Source: Aliiroseovarius sp. F47248L | GTDB lineage: Bacteria > Pseudomonadota > Alphaproteobacteria > Rhodobacterales > Rhodobacteraceae | DNA: 9,885 nt | Direction of reading: 5' to 3' | Assembly: GCF_023016085.1 (NCBI RefSeq) | Contig: NZ_JALKBF010000001.1 | Span: 2,865,308-2,875,192 of the forward strand | Shown here: piece after piece, positions 1 through 5,351 of the stretch | Numbering within the stretch: position 1 is the stretch's first letter | Layout: each line of letters begins with the position of its first letter | Position numbers and translations under genes: made by a program | The notes under the pieces: model-generated | Databases searched by the model: none | The model's input: the letters and a program-made list of their open reading frames with translations, nothing else | Told to the model about the DNA's origin: nothing

Positions 1-10
1 CCCCGAAATA

Positions 11-34
11 CGCACAAACGTGCGAATTTTGTAC
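11..34. promoter_or_regulatory. Rep upstream operator-like palindrome and shared motif
   Basis: CGCAC-AAAC-GTGCG (11-24) is a perfect 5-bp inverted repeat. On the circle it lies about 18 bases upstream of the rep start codon; its second copy is at 9558-9571. Read on the minus strand, it is overlapped by TACAAAATTCGCAC (33 to 20). This nearly matches TACAAAATTGCGCAC at 1637-1651 between xis and the regulator, differing by one extra G. That suggests a common regulator binding site, possibly for the XRE protein at 1672-2094. No convincing -35/-10 pair was found, and binding is inferred from the motif alone. Confidence 0.4.
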
Positions 35-47
35 AGGTTTTGTACGA
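28..47. repeat. Candidate integrase arm-type sites, left arm
   Basis: Two direct repeats, TTTGTACAG (28-36) and TTTGTACGA (39-47), start 11 bp apart, about one helical turn. The same two nonamers recur in the same order and orientation at 242-250 and 268-276, on the other side of the tRNA-derived core. Paired short repeats on both arms of an attP are the expected layout for arm-type binding sites of a tyrosine integrase. Second copy at 9575-9594. Confidence 0.5.
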
Positions 48-81
48 GAAATCGGCCGTTTCAGCCGATTTCGCCGCGAAA
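48..81. repeat. Two adjoining hairpins upstream of rep
   Basis: GAAATCGGC (48-56) and GCCGATTTC (64-72) form a perfect 9-bp inverted repeat around a 7-base loop. TTTCGC-C-GCGAAA (69-81) is a second near-continuous palindrome sharing its first bases with the first stem. Neither is followed by a T-run on either strand, so they do not look like intrinsic terminators. The position between rep and the attachment core would suit an oriT hairpin, a host-factor site in attP, or a leader structure controlling rep. Second copy at 9595-9628. Confidence 0.45.
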
Positions 82-148
82 GCGCATGGGACTTTTTGCA
101 CGCTTCCGCACAACGTCCTGTAAATAAGCCATATTTTTCAGGCAGTTT

Positions 149-195
149 TGGCGACCCCGGCAGGATTCGAACCTGCAACCTGCCCCTTAGGAGGG
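149..195 (-). other. attP core: 3' part of a tRNA-Arg(CCT) gene
   Basis: On the minus strand this reads from the anticodon loop to CCA. The loop is CTCCTAA (anticodon CCT), followed by GGGGC, variable loop AGGTT, T-stem GCAGG/CCTGC closing TTCGAAT, acceptor strand CGGGGTC, discriminator G and CCA. Upstream of the loop the sequence stops fitting a tRNA: of the expected 5' anticodon stem, only the two bases next to the loop plus one wobble pair with GGGGC, and no D-arm is present. It is therefore a tRNA fragment, not a gene. A 3' tRNA segment next to an integrase gene is the hallmark of an attachment site that rebuilds the tRNA on integration. The target is predicted to be the host tRNA-Arg(CCT) gene. 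Confidence 0.88.
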
Positions 196-209
196 ATGCG
201 TTCATAGCG

Positions 210-1304
210 CTATTCCTTTTGTGATTTCTTACTGTTGGGTGTTTGTACAGCGTCATCCGGTACGTGGTTTGTACGAAAACGGGCCCTGATGTCGGCCTCG
301 TCGGTCTCCGCGTGAGCATAGATTCGCATGGGCAAATTGGGGTCTGACCAGCGGCCAGCTTTGGCTGCAGTAACCGGATCGACGCCCTGACGGACGACCA
401 ATTCGGTGAAGAACCCGTGCCGCCCTGCTGGGTGGGCTGAAAGATACGGGATGCCCGCGCGCTTGCAGATCGTCTTCCAGCGCGTGTTGTAACCGGTGGA
501 ACTGCCATAGCCAAAAACGCGCGCCTTCATGAGCTTGCCGGTCTTGCGATTTTTGGGGCGTTTAGGCGGCAGTGCAAGCAGCTCGTCCATCATCTGAGGT
601 GAGACGGTGATCCAACTTTCCGGATGGCCCTTCTGCGCTTTCACTCGGACTTTGTTCTCGTGCGGCCTTAGGTCATCAGGCTCCAACGAAACGGCCTGAT
701 CAATTCGCGCAGCCGTCTCAAACATAAAACGGACCAGCGCGGCGTTATACGGATCTGCGGCACGGCAAAACGCCTCGATCCATACCTTGTCAGCCGGTGT
801 GCGCTCGACGCGGCTGAGTTTCCCGCGCCGCTTGTCCTGCGCGATCCGCTCGAACTTGTCGTAGGGCTTAACGCGGATCAGCGGCGTGCCTTCCAGCTCG
901 TGCGCGTTGTTGATCACCGCACTCGCGGGCGTCACGATTTCGCGCCACCAAGTATCGGTCGATGCTTTAGGTTTCAGCTTTGGTCCAAGGCTCTTCAATA
1001 GCGCACCAGAAATCGCGCCTAGCGACAGATCGCCGATTGCTTCGACAATCGGGATCAACTGCTTCGCCGCTTTGGGGGACGCGTTGTAGAGCATGATTGC
1101 ATCAGAGAACGTCTTGCTCGGTTCGTCGCCCACGACATAGCGACGGATCTGCCGTTCAGTCTCATGGTTTATCCAGTCCCGTGCGCCCTCTTCTGTAGAT
1201 GCCTTAGTGCTTCGCCGGTATGGGCCGGCGATTGGCCTGCCGTTGTATTCAATCCACCCCTTGGCCCAGTAGACACGGCCCCTCTTGTAAATTTGGAGCG
1301 GCAT
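210..1304 (-). CDS. int: Tyrosine recombinase (integrase)
   Basis: A 364-residue site-specific recombinase expected to integrate and excise the element at the tRNA-Arg site, whose core begins 15 bases beyond its stop codon. An N-terminal arm-binding-like segment (MPLQIYKRGRVYW) is followed by the catalytic domain from about residue 165. Catalytic candidates are R200 (AARIDQAVSL), a beta-hairpin lysine (K222 or K225), H291 and R295 in HPAGRHGF, R318/W319 in AGRWSD, and nucleophile Y329 in MRIYAHA. The histidine and arginine are separated by three residues, not the usual two of HxxR; I remember this form from Rhodobacterales integrases. A strong ribosome site (AAGGAGG) sits seven bases before the ATG, inside the overlapping xis gene, so xis and int are probably co-transcribed. 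The last 20 codons contain two of the four TTTGTAC repeats, so arm sites may be embedded in the gene. The C-terminal portion recurs at 9757-9885. Confidence 0.93.
   Translation of the reverse strand: MPLQIYKRGRVYWAKGWIEYNGRPIAGPYRRSTKASTEEGARDWINHETERQIRRYVVGDEPSKTFSDAIMLYNASPKAAKQLIPIVEAIGDLSLGAISGALLKSLGPKLKPKASTDTWWREIVTPASAVINNAHELEGTPLIRVKPYDKFERIAQDKRRGKLSRVERTPADKVWIEAFCRAADPYNAALVRFMFETAARIDQAVSLEPDDLRPHENKVRVKAQKGHPESWITVSPQMMDELLALPPKRPKNRKTGKLMKARVFGYGSSTGYNTRWKTICKRAGIPYLSAHPAGRHGFFTELVVRQGVDPVTAAKAGRWSDPNLPMRIYAHAETDEADIRARFRTNHVPDDAVQTPNSKKSQKE
242..276. repeat. Candidate integrase arm-type sites, right arm
   Basis: TTTGTACAG (242-250) and TTTGTACGA (268-276) repeat the left-arm pair in order and orientation, here 26 bp apart, inside the 3' end of the integrase gene. 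The tRNA-derived core lies between the two pairs. Second copy at 9789-9823. Confidence 0.45.
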
Positions 1305-1516
1305 GACTGGCCTCCTTCAAAAATCGTATCAATTTGCGCGGGCGTGATGAGCATAGTCCGCCCAAGGCGATAAAAGGCGCCGGTCTCATTGGCGCGTTCA
1401 CGCAAAGTGCGTTCTGAAATATCGATCCCCATCCCGGCCATAACTTCGACCCACTGCGCGGGTGTTTTTCCAAGCCCCAGGATCTGAGAGCTTTCTGAAT
1501 AGTTGGTCTCTGCCAT
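1169..1516 (-). CDS. Xis/AlpA-like small DNA-binding protein
   Basis: A predicted 115-residue protein. The ATG at 1516 is chosen because AAGGA precedes it by about eight bases and the plausible domain begins just after it; an in-frame ATG at 1621 only adds unlikely sequence. Residues about 17-68 resemble a winged-helix excisionase fold, with a helix-turn-helix-like stretch (SERTLRERANETGAF), a basic turn (YRLGRTMLI) and the TPAQIDTIFE end. I recall similar proteins beside integrases in Rhodobacterales. The tail (residues 70-115) is rich in Gly, Thr and Ser and overlaps the first 136 bases of int in another frame. The likely role is directing Int toward excision and possibly regulating this promoter. 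It could instead be only a transcription factor. The overlap implies translational coupling with int. Confidence 0.75.
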   Translation of the reverse strand: MAETNYSESSQILGLGKTPAQWVEVMAGMGIDISERTLRERANETGAFYRLGRTMLITPAQIDTIFEGGQSCRSKFTRGAVSTGPRGGLNTTAGQSPAHTGEALRHLQKRAHGTG

Positions 1517-1671
1517 TTCAGTTGTCCTTGTCCGCGTAAGTTGAATCGGCGACACGCATGGAATCGCTTGTTCTGCACCTTCTGACGTGGTCAGATGGAT
1601 CAAACCGTAAATATGCGTCATTTTGTGCTATGTTTATACAAAATTGCGCACTCGTCAATTGGGAAACTTGC
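1517..1671. promoter_or_regulatory. Divergent promoter region between xis-int and the regulator operon
   Basis: The region separates leftward xis-int from rightward regulator genes. TTTTGT (1621-1626) and ACAAAA (1638-1643) form an inverted repeat with an 11-base spacer, a likely operator for the adjacent XRE protein. It is extended by TACAAAATTGCGCAC (1637-1651), nearly repeated upstream of rep. On the minus strand TTGACG (1658-1653) is a fair -35 for xis, but the -10 at normal spacing (TAAACA) is weak. No clear rightward promoter pair was recognised. Confidence 0.5.
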
Positions 1672-2094
1672 ATGGTGCGAGATGATGCTGAATTGTTTGC
1701 AGAGATTGGCGCTCGCCTCGCGATCTGTCGCAATGAGATAGGCGTCTCGCAGGCCGCTATGGCTGAAGCTATTGGCGTGTCACATCGTGCCTATCACAGC
1801 TACGAAAAGGGCAAACGCGGCGTCCCGGTCGAGGCCCTCGTCAAGATGCAAAGCCGCTACGATGTTGACGTCGCTTGGCTACTGCTCGGCACCAAATCCA
1901 TTCGGGCTGGGCATGATTTCGAGGCCCTCAAACACATCGAAAGCTCGCTGGATAAGCACCTCACCGACGAGGGCATAAAAGTCAAAAGCGAGAAGCGCGG
2001 GGCCATCGTCGCGCGCTGGTATCAATCGCAAGTCGAAGGCCGTGAAGTGACGGATGATGACGTGCACACATGGATCGAGCTGGTAAGGGAGTAA
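1672..2094 (+). CDS. XRE-family helix-turn-helix regulator
   Basis: A 140-residue regulator. Residues about 8-62 form an HTH_3/XRE domain (IGARLAICRNEIGVSQAAMAE, then recognition helix GVSHRAYHSYEKGKRG), followed by the VAWLLLG segment typical of phage-repressor-like proteins. The C-terminal 65 residues are charged and helical, without an S24 peptidase (no LexA-like Ser/Lys dyad). The ATG at 1672 was preferred to 1558 or 1630 because the domain starts there and the earlier codons overlap the putative operator; its ribosome site (GGGAA) is weak. By position, divergent from xis-int, it is a candidate repressor of excision and of its own operon, and possibly of rep. It is followed after four bases by the membrane protein gene. 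Confidence 0.85.
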   Translation: MVRDDAELFAEIGARLAICRNEIGVSQAAMAEAIGVSHRAYHSYEKGKRGVPVEALVKMQSRYDVDVAWLLLGTKSIRAGHDFEALKHIESSLDKHLTDEGIKVKSEKRGAIVARWYQSQVEGREVTDDDVHTWIELVRE

Positions 2095-2098
2095 TCTG

Positions 2099-2395
2099 GT
2101 GAACAAGGCAAGCAAACGCTGGAACATGTTGCGACATTCAGTCTTGGAGCGCACCCGCCGTGAGGTGATCGAACCCTTTGGGCCGCTTTACCTGATCTTC
2201 CTGGGAACCAGCGTGTTCTACCTGATTGGCTTGGGTCGACTATCACTGGCACAACAGACCGCCGAATACTCGGTTTTGGCCACCATCATGATTTTCGCAA
2301 TCGCTGCAGCGGGCTTGGCACTTCCATTTTTGACAGGTGCGGTGCTGACCCTACGCGCGGCCGATCGAAAATTGGAACGCCTACAACGCAGGTGA
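2099..2395 (+). CDS. Small two-helix membrane protein, unknown function
   Basis: A predicted 98-residue protein starting at GTG, supported by AAGGGAG seven bases upstream and by four-base spacing from the previous stop. A basic N-terminus (residues 1-25) is followed by two hydrophobic helices, about 27-47 (PLYLIFLGTSVFYLIGLG) and 57-84 (VLATIMIFAIAAAGLAL), then a basic tail. The pattern suggests an inner-membrane protein with both ends in the cytoplasm. No family is recognised. It belongs to a three-gene operon with identical four-base gaps on either side. Such small membrane proteins on mobile elements can act in exclusion or immunity, but nothing here shows that. Confidence 0.75.
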   Translation: MNKASKRWNMLRHSVLERTRREVIEPFGPLYLIFLGTSVFYLIGLGRLSLAQQTAEYSVLATIMIFAIAAAGLALPFLTGAVLTLRAADRKLERLQRR

Positions 2396-2399
2396 TCCG

Positions 2400-2888
2400 A
2401 TGGCTTTCGGCATCTTCATCCACCGCAGCGACTCGATCTACGACGATATTCCCTCGGAGCGGTATCAGTTTCCCAAGCAATACCTCTCGCGTGCCCATCA
2501 GTGCGAAGGGGATTGGATCGTCTACCTGGAGCCAAGCAAGGTCAAAGAGACCAAAGGGTATTTTGCTGTCGCCAAAGTGCAGGAAATCATTCCGGATCCT
2601 AGGAAGCCCGACATGTTCTTGGCGGTCATCGAGCCAGGAACGTATCTTGATTTCGGCGACCCTGTTTCATTCCGAGACGAGAACTCAGTCATCGAAAGAG
2701 GATTGCTGAACGATCAAGGCAAGATATCCGGACGCGCGCAAGCCGCGGTCAGAACCCTTTCAGCTGAAGACTTTGCCCGAATAGTCGAACGTGGCCTTGG
2801 ACGAGATGAGGACATCCTGCCTCGCGTGGGCGACACGATGCAGATGCCAGGATTTCAAGATGCTCAAACCGATAGACCGCGACAATAG
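2400..2888 (+). CDS. Stand-alone N-terminal domain of an HNH endonuclease-like protein (probably truncated)
   Basis: A 162-residue protein with an AGGTGAT ribosome site six bases before the ATG. Residues 1-145 resemble, from memory, the N-terminal domain of alphaproteobacterial HNH restriction-like endonucleases. Recognisable parts are GIFIHRSDSIYDD, RYQFPKQYLSR, GDWIVYLEP, YFAVAKVQEIIPDP and the GLLNDQGKISGRAQAAVR segment. Those proteins run to about 290-300 residues and end in an HNH domain with an AEAAHI-like motif. Here the frame stops after TDRPRQ, and no HNH motif appears downstream or in the 6249-6653 gap. The gene is either a relic cut off when the cargo arrived at about 2890-2930, or a functional lone domain that might bind modified DNA. 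Without the nuclease domain it should not cleave DNA by itself. Confidence 0.72.
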   Translation: MAFGIFIHRSDSIYDDIPSERYQFPKQYLSRAHQCEGDWIVYLEPSKVKETKGYFAVAKVQEIIPDPRKPDMFLAVIEPGTYLDFGDPVSFRDENSVIERGLLNDQGKISGRAQAAVRTLSAEDFARIVERGLGRDEDILPRVGDTMQMPGFQDAQTDRPRQ

Positions 2889-2930
2889 AGGGCTTTTTTG
2901 TCAGCGATTACGGCGCCAAATGCCCCTGGG

Positions 2931-3890
2931 CTACGCGGCCAGCAACCGGTCGATATGCTCTGGTCCAGTTGGCCTTATGCCGTTCGGGTTCAGCGCCTTG
3001 ATCGAGTAGTAGCCGCGGGTGATGTGGTCCATGTTCACGGTCCCGGCGACGCCCGGGATTGCGAGGATCCGCTCCATGTAGGCGGACAGGCGTGGGTAGT
3101 CCTTGATCTGTTTCCGGTTGGTCTTGAACAGCCCGTGATAGGCTGCGTCGAAGCGGATCAGAGTGACGAAGGTGCGGATGTCGGTCTCGGTCAGGCGGTC
3201 GCCGAACAGGAAATCGCCCGTCAGTCGCTCTTCGAGTTCGTCAAGCATCGCGAACACGTCGGTCACCGCTTCGTCATGGGCCTCTTGCGAAGTGGCAAAG
3301 CCGGCCTTGTACACGCCGTTGTTGAGCATGTTGTAAATGCGCGGGATTAGCGCGTCGATATCCGCGGCCAGATCGTCCGGATAAAGGCGCAGGTTGGATG
3401 GCACGATCTGCTCGAACGCGGTGTCGAACATGCGCAGGATATCGGCGCTCTCGTTGTTCACCATCACGTCCCGCTTCATGTCCCACAGCACCGGCACGGT
3501 GGCGCGGCCGGTATAGTTGGCATCGGCGCGGGTGTAGAGTTCGTGCATATATCGGGCCCCGAACAGCGGGTCCTCATAGGCGCCGGGATAGCCTCCGAAC
3601 TGCCAGCCCTGAGCGGTCAGAGTCGGGTTTACCACGGTCACCGGGATCACCTTGTCCAGTCCCTTGAGCGTCCGGGCGATCAGCGTGCGCGACGCCCAGG
3701 GGCAGATCAGCGCGACGTAGAGCCGGTAGCGACCGGGTTCGGCCGCAAAGCCGCCCTCGCCGGTCGGGCCGGGGCGGCCGTCCGGCGTGATCCAGTTGCG
3801 AAAGCCCGAGACCTGGCGGACGAACCGTCCCTTATCGTCGGCCTTTTGCACCGGTTGCCAGTCTTCAATCCATTTTCCATCTTTAAGCAT
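2931..3890 (-). CDS. yqjG: Glutathionyl-hydroquinone reductase (Xi-class GST, YqjG/PcpF family)
   Basis: A 319-residue cytoplasmic enzyme of the family that reduces glutathionyl-hydroquinones to hydroquinones, using glutathione and releasing GSSG. The active-site cysteine is C63 in ICPWASR. NNESADILRMF (145-155) carries the Glu-Ser pair that binds glutathione, after the cis-proline segment TVPVLWD. The C-terminal helical domain ends with the family signature region HITRGYYSIKALNPNGIRP (289-307). Length and order match full-size members, so the gene looks intact. It starts 12 bases after the ygiD-like stop, with GAGGAG about nine bases before its ATG, and is the last gene of a doxX-ygiD-gst operon. 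Spontaneous addition of glutathione to quinones would make its substrates, so it fits a quinone-detoxification role beside a catechol dioxygenase. Confidence 0.95.
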   Translation of the reverse strand: MLKDGKWIEDWQPVQKADDKGRFVRQVSGFRNWITPDGRPGPTGEGGFAAEPGRYRLYVALICPWASRTLIARTLKGLDKVIPVTVVNPTLTAQGWQFGGYPGAYEDPLFGARYMHELYTRADANYTGRATVPVLWDMKRDVMVNNESADILRMFDTAFEQIVPSNLRLYPDDLAADIDALIPRIYNMLNNGVYKAGFATSQEAHDEAVTDVFAMLDELEERLTGDFLFGDRLTETDIRTFVTLIRFDAAYHGLFKTNRKQIKDYPRLSAYMERILAIPGVAGTVNMDHITRGYYSIKALNPNGIRPTGPEHIDRLLAA

Positions 3891-3902
3891 TTCGGGAGCT
3901 CC

Positions 3903-4724
3903 TCAAGCAGTGTGGAACACGAAGGACCGCATCGAGACCGAGCCGAGGTCGATGCTGTCGGTCATGAAAGTCAGCGCGTCGCGCATGTCTGCGGCGCCGG
4001 CGATAGTCAAGGCGGGCAGATAATGATCGACCGTCGGATGCGCTTTCCGCAGCAGCGCGCCGAGCGCTTCCCGGTCCGCCAGCGCGGCGAAATCGCGGTC
4101 GGCGAGGCGGTCGGCGAAGAGCCCGTCGAACTCCAGCGCAAAGTCCATCGGCCTTCCGCCGGGGCGCATGGCGCGCAAGTTGTGCACCACGTTGCCGGAG
4201 CCAAGGATCAGCACGCCGCGGTCCCGCAGTTCCGAGAGTGTCCGGCCGACTTCCAGCTGGTGTTCCAACCCGCGTTCCATGTCGATGGAGACCTGGAAGA
4301 CCGGTACATCCGCCTCGGGATAAAGGAACTTCAGCACCGCCCAGGCGCCGTGATCCAGCCCCCAGGTGTCGTCCTCCTGCGCCCGGTGCGAGGCCAGCAG
4401 CGTCACCACCTCGCGGGCAAGATCAGGCTGGCCCCTGGCGGGATATTGCTCGGCATAGAGCGCCTCGGGGAAGCCGTAGAAATCATGGATCGTACGCGGC
4501 ATGGCGGAGACATCGACCAAGGTGGTGTCCTTGGTCATCCAGTGCGCCGAGACCACGAGGATTGCCTTGGGGCGCGGCAAGCTCTGACCAAGGTCGATCC
4601 AGGCGCGGGCATAGGCGGTGTCTTCGATGGCGTTCATCGGGCTGCCGTGACCGAGAAAGACCAGCGGCATGCGGTCCGACGGCGCAAAGCTGTCGCGAAG
4701 GGTTTGAAGGCTGTGGGTCTGCAT
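3903..4724 (-). CDS. ygiD: Extradiol catechol dioxygenase, LigB superfamily (YgiD / DOPA-dioxygenase family)
   Basis: A 273-residue non-haem metal enzyme whose family opens the ring of catechols such as DOPA using oxygen. Expected metal and catalytic residues are visible: H26 in FLGHGSP, H61 in VVSAHW, H125 in GLDHGAW, H181 in GSGNVVHNLR, and H234 in TVDHYLP. The N-terminal LVFLGHGSPMNAI and GFPEALY motifs are classic for this family, and length equals that of typical members. CAGGAG precedes the ATG by seven bases. The gene lies between doxX and the glutathionyl-hydroquinone reductase, all leftward. The true substrate cannot be told from sequence; family members are often assigned by default as 4,5-DOPA dioxygenases. 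The context suggests a catechol or hydroquinone derivative. Confidence 0.92.
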   Translation of the reverse strand: MQTHSLQTLRDSFAPSDRMPLVFLGHGSPMNAIEDTAYARAWIDLGQSLPRPKAILVVSAHWMTKDTTLVDVSAMPRTIHDFYGFPEALYAEQYPARGQPDLAREVVTLLASHRAQEDDTWGLDHGAWAVLKFLYPEADVPVFQVSIDMERGLEHQLEVGRTLSELRDRGVLILGSGNVVHNLRAMRPGGRPMDFALEFDGLFADRLADRDFAALADREALGALLRKAHPTVDHYLPALTIAGAADMRDALTFMTDSIDLGSVSMRSFVFHTA

Positions 4725-4745
4725 GACACGTCTCCTGATATGAGA

Positions 4746-4769
4746 CCGGGCCGCGGTAGTGCGGCCCGG
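4746..4769. repeat. Perfect 9-bp hairpin between doxX and ygiD
   Basis: CCGGGCCGC (4746-4754) and GCGGCCCGG (4761-4769) close a 6-base loop in the 56-base doxX-ygiD gap. The leftward transcript would carry a very GC-rich stem 21 bases before the ygiD start codon, with no following U-run. That suits an mRNA-stability or processing element, or partial attenuation that sets different levels of doxX and ygiD-gst, better than a full intrinsic terminator. Confidence 0.7.
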
Positions 4770-4780
4770 CCCTGCGGCGA

Positions 4781-5215
4781 TCAGGCGAAGCGGCCGAGCT
4801 GTTTTTCAAGCACCGGCAGGCGCAGCGCGTAGGCTCCGGCGCCAAGTATCAGGATGGCACCCTGCACCACCGCCCAGAACAGCGGGTATTCCCAGCCGCC
4901 GCCCTCTCTCGAGAAGGCCCAACCATTCCCGCCATGGACCCAGACCGCGCCGAGCAGAACAGCGATCAGCGGGACCGAGACGGCGCGCACGCCAACGCCA
5001 AGGATCAGGGCGAGACCGCCGCCGAGTTCGGCGAGAATGGTCAGGTAGGCAAAGAAACCAGGCAGGCCCAGGCTTTCAAAGTAGCCGACGGTGCCGGGGA
5101 TGGTGAAGACGCTGACCTTCATCCAGCCATGGGCGAGAAAGGCCACGCCGCTGGTCAGGCGCAGGGCGAGGGCTGCGTAATCGGCGTTGGTTTTGGGGGT
5201 CGCATCAATGGTCAT
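4781..5215 (-). CDS. DoxX-family inner-membrane protein (YqjF-like)
   Basis: A 144-residue integral membrane protein. Four hydrophobic segments are visible, at about residues 13-33, 54-74, 78-96 and 112-131, with the family features LRLTSGVAFLAHGWMKV, LGLPGFFAYLTILAELGGGL and the VHGGNGWAF loop. The start at 5215 is preferred because AAAGGA lies about nine bases before it, whereas the ATG at 5224 directly abuts that ribosome site. DoxX proteins are tied to membrane redox or quinone chemistry, but the reaction of this branch is not established. In E. coli the DoxX member YqjF is encoded next to YqjG, the same pairing as here. It is first in the operon and divergent from the LysR gene. Confidence 0.9.
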   Translation of the reverse strand: MTIDATPKTNADYAALALRLTSGVAFLAHGWMKVSVFTIPGTVGYFESLGLPGFFAYLTILAELGGGLALILGVGVRAVSVPLIAVLLGAVWVHGGNGWAFSREGGGWEYPLFWAVVQGAILILGAGAYALRLPVLEKQLGRFA

Positions 5216-5351
5216 GATCGTCATTCCTTTGAGTTGGCAAGGCCCGCTTGAAGCGCGGCTCTGATGTCATGCGGCATAGTTAAGGCTTGCCGGCCATCAA
5301 CAAAATGGCGATGTTGTGGAATGACTATCCTCAAAACGTTCGCAATTATCC
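5216..5351. promoter_or_regulatory. Divergent lysR / doxX control region
   Basis: This is the gap between the leftward doxX operon and rightward lysR. CAACA (5298-5302) and TGTTG (5312-5316) form an inverted repeat with a 9-base spacer, close to the dyad size bound by LysR-type regulators. The minus-strand TTGTTGATG overlapping it could serve as a -35 for doxX, but no good -10 was found. The lysR ATG lacks an obvious ribosome site. Confidence 0.5.

Larger units (their letters stand above)
1..338. repeat. Left copy of terminal direct repeat (circle overlap)
   Basis: These bases are identical, by direct reading, to 9548-9885, giving a period of 9547 bp. The repeat holds the rep upstream region, the tRNA-derived attachment core and the last part of the integrase gene. 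No chromosomal flank is seen on either side. The simplest reading is a circular molecule written linearly with overlapping ends; a junction of two tandem integrated copies would look the same. Confidence 0.95.

Noticed and set aside
149..210. A functional tRNA-Arg gene
   Set aside because: Only the part from the anticodon loop to CCA is present. The D-arm, 5' acceptor strand and most of the 5' anticodon stem are missing, so it is an attachment-site fragment.
2886..2908. Intrinsic terminator after the HNH-like gene
   Set aside because: There is a short T-run, but the only stem (GACAA/TTGTC) is five weak pairs with a long loop and the T-run lies inside it.
3543..4832. A 429-codon plus-strand open frame
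   Set aside because: It is antisense to the clear GST and YgiD-like genes, has low-complexity Arg/Gly/His-rich composition and no family motif. It is a high-GC shadow frame.
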